The notes: generated from the sequence alone by a model not told the origin. Shown: positions 8,624 through 17,418, numbered from the stretch's first letter. The stretch is 64,000 nt of DNA from Kitasatospora azatica KCTC 9699 (GCF_000744785.1 NZ_JQMO01000002.1:930001-994000), one strand, 5' to 3'. Numbers and translations: made by a program.

Positions 8624-9955
8624 CTACTGGCCGAGGAGCTGGTTGGCCTGGTCGACGGCGTTGTCCAGCGCCTGCTTCGCCGACTCCTTTCCGGTCATGG
8701 CCAGCGCGATCTGCTGGTTGAGGTTGGTGTTCATGGCGTCGGTCCAGACCGGCGGGGTGAAGTTCACCGCGGTCTGCATGTCCTTGTAGGCGATCACCGA
8801 GGCGTCGCCCTGCGGGGTGCCGTCGCTCCTGCTGTAGGCCGGGTCGCCGGCCGAGGCCGCGCTGCCGGGCAGGAAGCCCGGGGCCAGCTTGATGAACGCC
8901 ACCTGGTTGGCGTTGTCGGTGACGAACCTGCCGAAGGCGAGGGCGAGCGGCAGGTTCTTGCTCCTGGCGGCCACCGAGATGCCCTGGACGTAGAGCGGGG
9001 CGGTGTCCAGCGCGGGCGAGGGGATGATCTGCGGGGCCAGTGTCGGGTTGGACTGCTGGGTGCTCTGGATGTAGTTGCCGCCACCGGTGGTCCAGGCCAC
9101 CACCTGCTTGGTGAAGAGCGTGGAGTTGCCCTCGTAGGTGCTGGTGAGCACGTCGGAGGGCAGGTAGCCGGCCGCGAAGGCGGCGGTGTACTTGTCCAGC
9201 ACGGCGGCCGCCGCGGGGGTGTTGAAGACGAACTTCTTTCCGTCCGGACTCATCAGCGTGGTACCGGAGTTGACGATGTCGGACAGGCCCGGCGGACGGC
9301 TCATCAGGTAGTCCTTGCCGCCGGACCGGTCGTGCATGGTCCTGGCCTGGCTGAGCAGCTCGTCGAAGGTCTTCGGGAGGTTCGCGGGGTCGAGGCCGTC
9401 GCGCTGGAGCATGGCCTTGTTCCAGAAGCTGACGTCGGTGCCGAGGTACCAGGGGAAGCCGTAGGAGTCCTTGGCGGTGTCGCCGAGGTCGGCGTAGGTG
9501 TAGGCGTGCAGGCCGCTGGCCACGTAGTCCCGGGCCAGGGTGGGGACGTTCTTCGTCAGGTCGAGCAGCCCGCCGACCTTGGCGACCGCGTGGGCGATGT
9601 CGGGCGGCAGGTTGATCACGTCGGGCAGTGATCCGCTGGTCACCTGGCTGGTCACCTTGTCGGGGTAGCCGTCGCCCGGCTGGTCGATCCAGTTGACGGT
9701 GGTGCCGGGGTGCTGACTCTCGAAGTCCTTGATCAGCGCGGTGAAGTAGGGGGTGAACTTGTCGTTCTTCAACGACCAGGTCTGGAAGGTGATCTCGCCC
9801 TTGAGCGGGGCGTCGGTGGCCACGCTCTGCTGGGCGGCGGCGCCGTTGCTGCCGCCGACGCCGCAGCCGGTGACAGCGACGAGGGTGGTGACGGCGGCGA
9901 GCGCGGCATTCGTGAGCGTGCCCGTCGCACGAGAACCTGTCCGGATTCTTCGCAT
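8624..9955 (-). CDS. Extracellular sugar-binding lipoprotein of ABC importer
   Basis: 443 residues. A twin-arginine-like or Sec N-terminus is followed by the lipobox VAVTGC with the lipidated cysteine at C31. The mature protein is a type-1 solute-binding fold (EITFQTWSLKNDKFTPYF, GTTVNWIDQPGDGYPDKV). It should capture an oligosaccharide outside the membrane and deliver it to the two permeases encoded downstream. It is the first gene of the leftward glycan operon and is divergent from the LacI regulator; a palindromic operator candidate lies 39 bp upstream of its start. The ligand is unknown but the adjacent mannosidases suggest manno-oligosaccharides or N-glycan fragments. Confidence 0.93.
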   Translation of the reverse strand: MRRIRTGSRATGTLTNAALAAVTTLVAVTGCGVGGSNGAAAQQSVATDAPLKGEITFQTWSLKNDKFTPYFTALIKDFESQHPGTTVNWIDQPGDGYPDKVTSQVTSGSLPDVINLPPDIAHAVAKVGGLLDLTKNVPTLARDYVASGLHAYTYADLGDTAKDSYGFPWYLGTDVSFWNKAMLQRDGLDPANLPKTFDELLSQARTMHDRSGGKDYLMSRPPGLSDIVNSGTTLMSPDGKKFVFNTPAAAAVLDKYTAAFAAGYLPSDVLTSTYEGNSTLFTKQVVAWTTGGGNYIQSTQQSNPTLAPQIIPSPALDTAPLYVQGISVAARSKNLPLALAFGRFVTDNANQVAFIKLAPGFLPGSAASAGDPAYSRSDGTPQGDASVIAYKDMQTAVNFTPPVWTDAMNTNLNQQIALAMTGKESAKQALDNAVDQANQLLGQ

Positions 9956-9993
9956 GGAGTCTCCCGATCCTGCGGTTGGGGCGGGGCCATTTA

Positions 9994-10007
9994 CTAAACC
10001 GGTCCAG
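9994..10007. promoter_or_regulatory. LacI-type operator candidate between the binding-protein gene and lacI
   Basis: The 14-bp sequence CTAAACCGGTCCAG is symmetric in purine/pyrimidine terms around a central ACCGGT, with the central CG typical of LacI-family operators. It lies in the divergent region where both the transport operon and the regulator gene must start. A related perfect palindrome occurs at 17106 and a partial match directly before the lacI start. Confidence 0.6.
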
Positions 10008-10055
10008 TGCTGCCCGTGGACTATGCTCCTGCCCTGAATCGGGTGTCAAGAGAGG

Positions 10056-10066
10056 AAACCGGACCA
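10056..10066. promoter_or_regulatory. Partial copy of the operator at the lacI start
   Basis: AAACCGGACCA matches ten of eleven positions of the operator core at 9996-10006 (AAACCGGTCCA). It overlaps the ribosome-binding region (AGAGG) of the lacI gene, whose ATG is at 10068. Binding here could give autoregulation. The match is short and could be chance. Confidence 0.35.
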
Positions 10067-10067
10067 C

Positions 10068-11087
10068 ATGGGCAGACCGACGATCGCTGACATCGCCCGG
10101 CAGGCCGGGGTCTCCAAGGGCGCGGTCTCGTTCGCGCTCAACGGCCGGCCGGGTGTCAGCGAGCAGACCCGTCGGCGGATCCTGCAGGTCGCGGAGGAGA
10201 TGAACTGGCGCCCGCACAGCGCCGCCCGCGCCCTCGGCGGAGCCCGCGCCGGGGCGGTCGGCCTGGTGCTGGCCCGCCCGGCCCGCACCGTCGGGGTCGA
10301 GCCCTTCTTCGCCCAGCTGCTCTCCGGCCTGCAGGCCGGCCTCTCGGTCCAGTCCACGGCGCTGCAGCTGCTGGTGGTGGAGGACACCGCCGCCGAGATC
10401 GAGGTCTACCGGCGCTGGGCCTCCGAACACCGGGTGGACGGCTTCGTCCTGATAGACCTGCAGGTGCGCGACCCTCGGGTGCCGGTGCTGGAGGAGCTCG
10501 CGGTGCCGACGGTGGTGCTCGGCGGGCCCGGCCGGCACGGCACGCTGCCCAGCGTCTGGGCCGACGACCGGGAGGCGATGCTCTCGATCGTCGACTACCT
10601 GGCGGCGCTCGGGCACCGCCGGATCGCGCACCTGGCCGGCCTGCCCGCCTTCCAGCACACCCAGCGGCGGATCCGCGCACTGCGCGACTCGGCCAAGCGG
10701 CTCGGGCTGGACGAGGCGGTCTCGGTGCCCACCGACTTCAGCGACGCCGAGGGGGCCGCCGCCACCCGTACGCTGCTCTCCCGCCGGGAGCGGCCGACCG
10801 CGATCATCTACGACAGCGACGTGATGGCGGTGGCCGGGCTCGGGGTGGCCACCGAGATGGGCGTGGCCGTGCCGCAGCAGCTCTCGGTGGTCTCCTTCGA
10901 CGACTCGGTGCTGACCCGGATCGTCCACCCGCCGCTCACCGCGCTCTCCCGCGACACCTTCGCGCTCGGCGAGCAGGTGGCCCGGGCGCTGCTCGCCGCG
11001 ATCGCGGACCCGGCCGCCGCCCAGGACCGCAAGACGGCCACGCCGCGACTGACGGTGCGGGAGAGCACGGGCGCACCGGGGCACTGA
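10068..11087 (+). CDS. LacI-family transcriptional regulator
   Basis: 339 residues. The N-terminal helix-turn-helix reads TIADIARQAGVSKGAVSFAL, followed by the hinge helix SAARALGG and a periplasmic-binding-protein-like ligand domain (about 60-330). It is divergent from the sugar-uptake operon and upstream of the secreted GH18 gene, so it is very probably the local repressor, released by a sugar from the imported glycan. Operator candidates with ACCGGT or TAAA/TTTA symmetry are found in front of both arms. The ATG at 10068 is preceded by AGAGG. Confidence 0.93.
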   Translation: MGRPTIADIARQAGVSKGAVSFALNGRPGVSEQTRRRILQVAEEMNWRPHSAARALGGARAGAVGLVLARPARTVGVEPFFAQLLSGLQAGLSVQSTALQLLVVEDTAAEIEVYRRWASEHRVDGFVLIDLQVRDPRVPVLEELAVPTVVLGGPGRHGTLPSVWADDREAMLSIVDYLAALGHRRIAHLAGLPAFQHTQRRIRALRDSAKRLGLDEAVSVPTDFSDAEGAAATRTLLSRRERPTAIIYDSDVMAVAGLGVATEMGVAVPQQLSVVSFDDSVLTRIVHPPLTALSRDTFALGEQVARALLAAIADPAAAQDRKTATPRLTVRESTGAPGH

Positions 11088-11120
11088 GCAGGGCCGCTGC
11101 GGCTCCCACCATCACCCCTT

Positions 11121-11132
11121 TGGTCCACACCA
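11121..11132. promoter_or_regulatory. DasR (dre)-like box upstream of the GH18 gene
   Basis: TGGTCCACACCA matches the known DasR consensus core TGGTCTAGACCA at ten of twelve positions and keeps the outer TGGT/ACCA symmetry. A second half, GGACCA, follows at 11133-11138. Similar direct repeats are known in front of Streptomyces chitinase genes, where DasR links expression to GlcNAc. It lies 12 bp upstream of the proposed -35 element. Confidence 0.5.
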
Positions 11133-11143
11133 GGACCAGAGCA

Positions 11144-11172
11144 TTGACGCGCCCGCTAAATCGTTTTAGCGT
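11144..11172 (+). promoter_or_regulatory. Probable promoter with embedded operator for the GH18 operon
   Basis: TTGACG (11144-11149) and TAGCGT (11167-11172) are spaced by 17 bp, a good housekeeping-sigma arrangement. Between them lies GCTAAATCGTTTTAGC (11155-11170), a 16-bp palindrome with one mismatched pair and a central CG as in LacI-family operators. A repressor bound there would block the promoter. The GH18 start codon follows at 11229. Confidence 0.6.
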
Positions 11173-11228
11173 CCCGGAGGCGAGGCGCCCGTCGACCCTC
11201 GGGCGCTCCCCCAGCACGGAGGTACCCG

Positions 11229-12149
11229 ATGCCCCGTCACCTCACCTCGACCTGTTCGGCCCTGCTCGCCGTCGGCGCCCTGGCACTCGGCACCACCACG
11301 GCCACCGCCGCCGGGCCGGCGCACGCCGCCACCCCCGCCCACCACGTGGTGGCCTACTACCAGACCCAGTACAGCAACGGGAGTTACGTCTCCCCGCTGC
11401 CACTGCGCGGTACCGCCACCGACATCGACGTGGCCGCCGTCCACCTCAACAGCGACCACACCGTCCACCTCAACGACGACCCGCCGTCCGCCGCCAAGTT
11501 CACCCGGATGTGGGCCGACCTGGCCGCCCTGCAGGCCTCCGGCATCAGAACCGAGGCGATGGTCGGCGGCGCCGCCCAGGGCAGCTTCGCCAACCTGGCC
11601 AACGACTTCAACACCTTCTACCCGCTGCTGCGCGACACCCTGCGCACCTACCACTTCGACGGCGTCGACCTCGACATCGAGGAGACCTTCTCGCTCGCCG
11701 ACACCGAGCACCTGATCACCCAGTTGCGCACCGACTTCGGCAGCGGCTTCGTGATCAACCTGGCACCCGTGGCGAGCGACCTGTCCGGCGGCTCCACCTT
11801 CTCCGGCGGGTTCGACTACGCCCAGCTGGAAGCCGATCTGGGCAGCCGGATCTCCTGGTACAACGCCCAGTTCTACTGCGGCTGGGGATCACTCTCGGCC
11901 GGCTACGACTACGACGACGTGGTGGCCAACGGCTTCGCCCCGTCCCGGGTGGTCGCCGGCACCGTGACCAACTCCGCCAACTGCTCCGGCTACGTCCGCC
12001 CGAACCGGCTGGGCTCGACGCTCAGGTCGCTGGCCGCGAAGTACCCCGGTTTCGGCGGGGTCGCGGGTTGGGAGTACTTCAACGCCGTCCCCGTGAACGG
12101 CACCGGTCCGGCGAGCTGGTACGCCGCGGCCAAGAAGGCGATGGGCTGA
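11229..12149 (+). CDS. Secreted GH18 glycosidase (chitinase or endo-beta-N-acetylglucosaminidase)
   Basis: 306 residues. A Sec signal peptide covers about residues 1-35 (hydrophobic LLAVGALALGTTTATAA, cleavage near AHAA). The GH18 signature DGVDLDIE is complete: D144, D147, D149 and the catalytic acid E151. It is a single-domain enzyme without a carbohydrate-binding module. GH18 members hydrolyse beta-1,4 bonds next to GlcNAc by substrate-assisted catalysis. Beside two alpha-mannosidases and a beta-mannosidase-like enzyme, an ENGase role that releases N-glycans from glycoproteins is more attractive than chitin degradation, but the sequence alone does not decide. Confidence 0.87.
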   Translation: MPRHLTSTCSALLAVGALALGTTTATAAGPAHAATPAHHVVAYYQTQYSNGSYVSPLPLRGTATDIDVAAVHLNSDHTVHLNDDPPSAAKFTRMWADLAALQASGIRTEAMVGGAAQGSFANLANDFNTFYPLLRDTLRTYHFDGVDLDIEETFSLADTEHLITQLRTDFGSGFVINLAPVASDLSGGSTFSGGFDYAQLEADLGSRISWYNAQFYCGWGSLSAGYDYDDVVANGFAPSRVVAGTVTNSANCSGYVRPNRLGSTLRSLAAKYPGFGGVAGWEYFNAVPVNGTGPASWYAAAKKAMG

Positions 12150-12211
12150 GCGGCCACCGCCTCCAGCTCGACGAGCCTCGACGGGCTTCACCCAGAGAGA
12201 GGATCGACCCC

Positions 12212-15200
12212 GTGCCGGTCAGCATCACCGCCGTGCAGAGCACCGACCTGTTCGTCGGCACCGAGGAGGCTCCGCGCCAGGTGCTCCGGGTGACCCTGGA
12301 CGGTCCGCCGTCCCGGATCACCGTCACCGGTCCCGGCGTCCACGGCGAGGCGACCGGCACGGGGGCGGTCGACGTCCCGCTCGCTCTCACCGTCCCGGCC
12401 GAGCCCGGCACTTCACTCCCGGTCACCGTCACCGCCGGGAGCGGCCGAGCCGCCGGGACCCTGGTCGTGGCCGAACCCGGCTGGACCATGTACCTGGTCT
12501 CGCACTTCCACTACGACCCCGTCTGGTGGAACACCCAGGCCGCCTACACCTCCCCCTGGGAACTGCTCTCCGGCGACGCCACCACCCGGCCGCTGTGGGA
12601 GCGCAACGGCTTCGCGCTGGTCGACGCGCACCTCGACCTGGCCCTGCGCGACCCCGACTACGCCTTCGTGCTGGCGGAGATCGACTACCTGAAGCCGTAC
12701 TTCGACCAGCACCCCGAACGCCGCGCCGACCTGTGCCGACTGCTCGCCGAGGGCCGGGTGGAGCTGGTCGGCGGCACCTACAACGAGCCCAACACCAACC
12801 TCACCGGCGCCGAGACCACCATCCGCAACCTGGTCTACGGCATCGGCTACCAGCGCGACATCCTCGGCGGCGACCCGCAGACCGCCTGGCAGCTCGACGT
12901 GTTCGGTCACGACCCGCAGTTCCCCGGCCACCTGGCCGCCGCCGGACTGACCGGCAGCGCCTGGGCCCGCGGCCCGTTCCACCAGTGGGGCCCGATCCAG
13001 AAGAACTTCCGGGCGGCCAAAGAGGACGCCACGGTCATGCAGTTCCCCAGCGAGTTCGAGTGGCTCTCGCCGTCCGGACGCGGCGTGCTCACCCACTACA
13101 TGCCGCACCACTACTCGGCCGGCTGGTGGATGGACTCCTCCCCCGACCTGGCCGCCGCCGAACAGGCCGTCTACGAGCTGTACCGCAAGCTCAAGCCGGT
13201 CGGCGCCACCAGGAACCTGCTGCTGCCGGTCGGCACCGACTACACCCCACCCAACAAGTGGGTGACCGAGATCCACCGCTCCTGGGCGGCGAAGTACCTC
13301 TGGCCGCGGTTCGTCTGCGGCACCCCGCGTGACTTCCTCGACGCGGTGCGGGCGGAGTTGACCGCGAGCGGTCGCCGGCCCAGCCCGCAGACCCGGGACA
13401 TGAACCCGGTCTACACCGGCAAGGACGTCTCCTACATCGACACCAAGCAGGCCCAACGAGCAGGCGAGGTAGCGGCGTTGGACGCGGAGAAGCTCGCCAC
13501 CCTGGCCGCGCTGCAGGGGCTCGGCCGGTACCCGCAGGCCGCCCTGGACAAGGCCTGGCGCCACCTCGCCTACGGCGCCCACCATGACGCGATCACCGGC
13601 TCGGAGTCCGACCAGGTCTACCTGGACCTGCTGGGCGGCTGGCGGGAGGCGCACGATCTGGCCGCCGAGGTGCGGGACCGTTCGCTGGACGCGCTGGTGG
13701 GCCGGATCGACACCCGTGGGTCCGGGTGCGCAGTGGTGATCACCAACACGCTGTCCTTCACGCGCTCGGGAGTGGTGACCGTGCGGCTGCCCGAGGACTG
13801 TCCGGCGCAGGTGCGGGTGCTGGACGACAGTGGGGCGCCGGTGGCCTGTGCGGTGGAGCGCGGGGTGCTGCTTTTCCACGCGGCGGACGTGCCGGCGCTG
13901 GGGTGGCGTACCTGGCGCCTGGTTGACGGCCCGTCAGAGGCACTGTGGTGCGATGCCGTTGGCCTTCTGGCCGAGAACCAGCGGTACCGGGTGACCGCCT
14001 CGCCGCGCCAGGGCGGTGGGCTGGTCAGCGTCTACGACAAGCTGCACGGACGAGAGTTGATCCGCGCCGGGCGGGTCGGCAACGAGCTGCGGGTGTACCA
14101 GGAGTACCCCCAGCACCCGGACTTCGGCGAGGGCCCGTGGCACCTGCTCCCGAAGGGACCGGTCACGGGCGCTGCTGAAAGCGAGGCCACGGTGCGCCGG
14201 GAGACCGGCCCGCTGGGTGAGCGCTTGCTCATCAGCGGCACCGTCGACGGCATCGCCTACCAGCAGACCGTGACGCTCTGGCACGACGTCGACCGGCTGG
14301 ACTGCCGGACCAGGATCGTCGACCACACCTCGGCCGACCGCCTGGTGCGGGTCCGCTTCCCGCTCGACCTGCCCGGCACGCTGCCCGTGAGCGAGGTCGC
14401 CGACGCCGTGGTGGGCCGTGGCTTCGCACTGCCCGACGTGGACGTCGCCGAGGCCCCGTGGACGCTCGACAACCCGGCGAACACCTGGTTCGGGCTCGGC
14501 TCCACGGCCCGGGTCACCCTCACCGACCCTGACGGTGCCGCGATCGGCGAGCGGGCGCTCGGCGTCGCCGAGGTGATCGTGCCCGATCCGGACCGTGCCG
14601 CCGACGCCCGTCAACTGGTGGTCGCACTGGCCCGGGTGGGCGTGACAGCCACCACCGCGAGTGCCGACCGGGCCCGGTACGGCTGGCTGGACGTGGACTC
14701 CAACCTGCCGGACTTCCGCATGGTCCTCGGCGGGTCCGAGGCCAACGAGGCCGCCCGCGAGGTGCTGGAGCGAGCCGACGCCGAATACGCGACCGTACTG
14801 GCGGCACACGGACGGGTCTGGGTGCCGGCCGAGAAGCCGCTGACCGAGGTCTGGCAGCCGAACGCCGACCTGCGAGACCTGCGCGCCCTCCCGGTCCTGG
14901 TGGTGCGCGATGTCGAGGACTTGACGGCAGACCTCGCGGACGCGCGGATCACCGCCGTCTGCCCGGGAGCCGTGCCCGCCTCGGAACTGCTCACCGACCA
15001 CACGGCCGCGCTGCTCACCTGCGGACTGCCGGGCTTCGCCGTCGACCCGACCGGCGCACTGCACCTGTCGCTGCTGCGTTCCTGCACCGGGTGGCCCTCC
15101 GGGGTGTGGATCGACCCGCCGCGCCGGACCGCCCCGGACGGGTCCTCCTTCCAACTGCAGCACTGGACCCATGAGTTCAGCTACGCCCTGGTGTCCGGCG

Positions 15201-16423
15201 CGGGCGACTGGCGGGACCTGCAACTCCCTTCCCAGGGGCAGGAGTTCAATCACCCGCTCTACCCGAGGGTGGTCGAGGCGCGCGCCGGAACGCTGCCCGC
15301 GAGGCAGGAGTGGCTGCGCGTCGAGCCGGAGCGGGAGGTGCGGCTGAGCGCACTGAAGCCGACCGGCAACCCGATCGCCCACGGCTCGGCCGAGCAGTCG
15401 GACCCGGCGCGCTCCGTGACGGTACGGCTGGTGGAGGCGACCGGGTTGGGCCGAACGGCGCAGCTCTCGGGCGCTCTGACGCTCAGTCAGATGTGCACGA
15501 GCGACCTGCTGGAACGACCCGGGACGGCGCTGGGCGAGCCACTTGCGCTGGGCGGCAGCGAGATCGTCACGCTGACCGCCGCGCCGGACACGGCCGTCGC
15601 CGACGCGCTTGGACCTCGCGAACCGCTCGGCCCCGTCGCCGAGTTCGCGCAACCCGTACACGCGCGGTACTGGCTGCACAACCGGGGGCCCGCGCCAATG
15701 GGCTACCTGCCGGTGTCGGTCGGGGTCAGCCCCGGTCTGCTGACCACCGACGGCGCGCCCGTGGAGGTGTCCGCCGTGCTCGCCTCGCAGTTGCGGGACG
15801 CGGCGGTGGAGGGGACCGCCGAGGTGCTCCCACCCGAGGGCTGGCAGGCGAGCCTGCGGCGCCGCCCGTACCGACTGGAGCCGGGCGGCCACCTGCGCTT
15901 CCCGGTCACCGTCACGCCCGCCCCCGACGCGGCGCCCGGGCTGTACTTCCTCGCCGTGCGCACCGAGCACGACGGGCAGCGGGTGGAGGACGTGGCGACC
16001 ATCGCGGTGGGCGAGCTGCCCGCACTACTGCCCGTTGCGGGCGAGCTCCCCGAGGGCTGGACCCAGGCCCAGGGCACCAGGGCGGACACCGGGCGGGACA
16101 CCGGCCTCTCCGTTGACGTCGCCTCAACTTCCCTTTCCCTGACCCCTGGTGCTTCTTCTCAACTCACCCTCCTGCTCCACAACCGCACCCGAGGTGAGAT
16201 CCGAGGCGAGCTACAGCTCGTCTCCCCGTGGGGCAGCTGGGAGTGGATCGACACACCAGTACGCGGAGTTGTCATCGCTCCCGGCGAGCACCTCACCGTC
16301 AGCTTCGAGGTCACCCCGCCGCCGGACGCCGAACCCGGCACCGCGTGGGCGGTGGCCAAGGTGATGTGGTTCGGCCGCTGCCAGTACGCGCCGACGGTCG
16401 AACTGGGGGTGATGGCGCCGTGA
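12212..16423 (+). CDS. Large GH38 alpha-mannosidase
   Basis: 1403 residues from GTG 12212 (VPVSITAVQSTDLF), after a GA-rich ribosome site and 62 bp after the GH18 gene. An N-terminal beta domain (1-90) is followed by the GH38 catalytic domain with HFHYDPVWW (D102 ligand) and WQLDVFGHD (nucleophile D229). The C-terminal part contains beta-sandwich domains and ends in an NPCBM-associated/NEW3-like Ig domain (about 1290-1400). It is about 400 residues longer than the mannosidase at 2520 and only distantly similar. No signal peptide is seen. Its frame is open upstream to 11120, but that stretch is the antisense-like reading of the GH18 gene. Confidence 0.9.
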   Translation: MPVSITAVQSTDLFVGTEEAPRQVLRVTLDGPPSRITVTGPGVHGEATGTGAVDVPLALTVPAEPGTSLPVTVTAGSGRAAGTLVVAEPGWTMYLVSHFHYDPVWWNTQAAYTSPWELLSGDATTRPLWERNGFALVDAHLDLALRDPDYAFVLAEIDYLKPYFDQHPERRADLCRLLAEGRVELVGGTYNEPNTNLTGAETTIRNLVYGIGYQRDILGGDPQTAWQLDVFGHDPQFPGHLAAAGLTGSAWARGPFHQWGPIQKNFRAAKEDATVMQFPSEFEWLSPSGRGVLTHYMPHHYSAGWWMDSSPDLAAAEQAVYELYRKLKPVGATRNLLLPVGTDYTPPNKWVTEIHRSWAAKYLWPRFVCGTPRDFLDAVRAELTASGRRPSPQTRDMNPVYTGKDVSYIDTKQAQRAGEVAALDAEKLATLAALQGLGRYPQAALDKAWRHLAYGAHHDAITGSESDQVYLDLLGGWREAHDLAAEVRDRSLDALVGRIDTRGSGCAVVITNTLSFTRSGVVTVRLPEDCPAQVRVLDDSGAPVACAVERGVLLFHAADVPALGWRTWRLVDGPSEALWCDAVGLLAENQRYRVTASPRQGGGLVSVYDKLHGRELIRAGRVGNELRVYQEYPQHPDFGEGPWHLLPKGPVTGAAESEATVRRETGPLGERLLISGTVDGIAYQQTVTLWHDVDRLDCRTRIVDHTSADRLVRVRFPLDLPGTLPVSEVADAVVGRGFALPDVDVAEAPWTLDNPANTWFGLGSTARVTLTDPDGAAIGERALGVAEVIVPDPDRAADARQLVVALARVGVTATTASADRARYGWLDVDSNLPDFRMVLGGSEANEAAREVLERADAEYATVLAAHGRVWVPAEKPLTEVWQPNADLRDLRALPVLVVRDVEDLTADLADARITAVCPGAVPASELLTDHTAALLTCGLPGFAVDPTGALHLSLLRSCTGWPSGVWIDPPRRTAPDGSSFQLQHWTHEFSYALVSGAGDWRDLQLPSQGQEFNHPLYPRVVEARAGTLPARQEWLRVEPEREVRLSALKPTGNPIAHGSAEQSDPARSVTVRLVEATGLGRTAQLSGALTLSQMCTSDLLERPGTALGEPLALGGSEIVTLTAAPDTAVADALGPREPLGPVAEFAQPVHARYWLHNRGPAPMGYLPVSVGVSPGLLTTDGAPVEVSAVLASQLRDAAVEGTAEVLPPEGWQASLRRRPYRLEPGGHLRFPVTVTPAPDAAPGLYFLAVRTEHDGQRVEDVATIAVGELPALLPVAGELPEGWTQAQGTRADTGRDTGLSVDVASTSLSLTPGASSQLTLLLHNRTRGEIRGELQLVSPWGSWEWIDTPVRGVVIAPGEHLTVSFEVTPPPDAEPGTAWAVAKVMWFGRCQYAPTVELGVMAP

Positions 16424-17109
16424 CCCTGCTCGGCCTACTCGACGGACGCCCCCTCTCCCGCGCCCCGCTGGACCACCGCCTCGCCGCCCTCCGAACCGGC
16501 CCCCGCGCCTCGGCGCTACCCGCCCCCGGCAGCCCCGAGGACCGCCAACTCACCCGCTGGGTGGCCCAAGTCCTCCTCACCGAGGAGCTGTGCGCAGCCG
16601 AGGCCGCCGCCCGGGGACTGGATCTCGACGCTGTCTCCACGGCTCACCTCGACCAGCGTGCGGCCGTGGAGCTCGGCTCCATCACGGCAGCCGCCTACGA
16701 GGGCAGCGCAGCAGTCCGCGCGGTCTTCGAGGCCGTCACGGCCCAGGTCACCGTCTCCCCCGACGAAGTCACCAGCTACCTGGCGGCCACCACTGCCACC
16801 ACCACCGAACGCTGGCACATCACCACCCCCGACGGCGAGTTCGAGGCGACCCCGGACACCCTGCCCACCGCCCTGGCCGCTCTCCTGCGCACCACCCCGA
16901 CCGCAATCGCCGGCTGGACCGCCACCCGCCTCCCCGACCACCCCACCCCCGACCCCACCCCCGACCCCACCCCCCACCTCCTCGCCTGCGCCCGCCGCCT
17001 GGCCTTCACCCGCTGGCTGGAGCACGCCCGCGCCACCCGCCTCACCCTCGTCCCCGGTCTGGAACACCCCGGCGACCCGGCCCAACCGGACAACCACCAC
17101 CGCCACTAG
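16420..17109 (+). CDS. Unknown protein coupled to the GH38 mannosidase
   Basis: 229 residues from GTG 16420, overlapping the mannosidase stop as GTGA, so the two are translated together. The middle (about residues 50-125) is alpha-helical and faintly like SurA/PpiC chaperone N-domains (a VSPDEVTSYLAA segment), but the parvulin catalytic part is not recognisable. A PTPDPTPDPTP linker lies near residue 185, and the C-terminus is His-rich. No signal peptide or membrane helix is seen. It could assist folding or assembly of the giant mannosidase; this is inference from the coupling only. The stop codon lies inside a perfect palindrome. Confidence 0.65.
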   Translation: MTLLGLLDGRPLSRAPLDHRLAALRTGPRASALPAPGSPEDRQLTRWVAQVLLTEELCAAEAAARGLDLDAVSTAHLDQRAAVELGSITAAAYEGSAAVRAVFEAVTAQVTVSPDEVTSYLAATTATTTERWHITTPDGEFEATPDTLPTALAALLRTTPTAIAGWTATRLPDHPTPDPTPDPTPHLLACARRLAFTRWLEHARATRLTLVPGLEHPGDPAQPDNHHRH

Positions 17110-17119
17110 ACCGGTCTAG
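17106..17119. promoter_or_regulatory. Perfect palindrome matching the LacI-type operator
   Basis: CTAGACCGGTCTAG is a perfect 14-bp palindrome sharing ACCGGT and the CTA/TAG ends with the operator candidate at 9994. It overlaps the stop codon of the last glycan-locus gene (TAG 17107-17109) and precedes the protease remnant. It may be an operator that once controlled a downstream gene, or an auxiliary looping site. Confidence 0.5.
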
Positions 17120-17418
17120 GAAAGACGGCCTGGCAGAGCGAGTCGATTCCGCAACAGCAGCAGTACGTCGACCTGTCGGTCGTCGACCGGTCCACCTGTG
17201 AGGCCCAGTACAAGGACATCAACCCGCTCGCCAAGACCATGGTGTGCGCGGGCGGGAACGGCACCGGCGTGTGCAACGGCGACAGCGGCGGCCCGCTGGT
17301 GCGGGACCAGGGCGGCATCCCCGTGGAGGTGGAAGTGGTGTCCTGGAGCGTCAAGTGCGGCGAGCTGAACCTCGGCACCGCTACCGCAGCAGCCCTCACC
17401 ATCTGGCTCCGCACATGA
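17110..17418 (+). pseudogene. C-terminal remnant of a trypsin-like (S1) serine protease
   Basis: The frame reads TGLGKTAWQSESIPQQQQY and continues to TMVCAGGNGTGVCNGDSGGP, ending at TGA 17418. GDSGGP is the catalytic serine motif of chymotrypsin-fold proteases and the cysteines are in the expected positions. The signal peptide, the histidine and aspartate of the triad and any start codon are missing; the match begins abruptly at the palindrome. The last residues (GTATAAALTIWLRT) also differ from the normal C-terminus. It is a 5'-truncated gene. The rest of 17419-17542 holds no gene. Confidence 0.75.

Noticed and set aside
11120..12211. An in-frame 5' extension of the large GH38 gene to 11120.
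   Set aside because: It reads through the GH18 gene in another frame and is Arg/Pro/His-rich. The GTG at 12212 begins the first plausible protein sequence.
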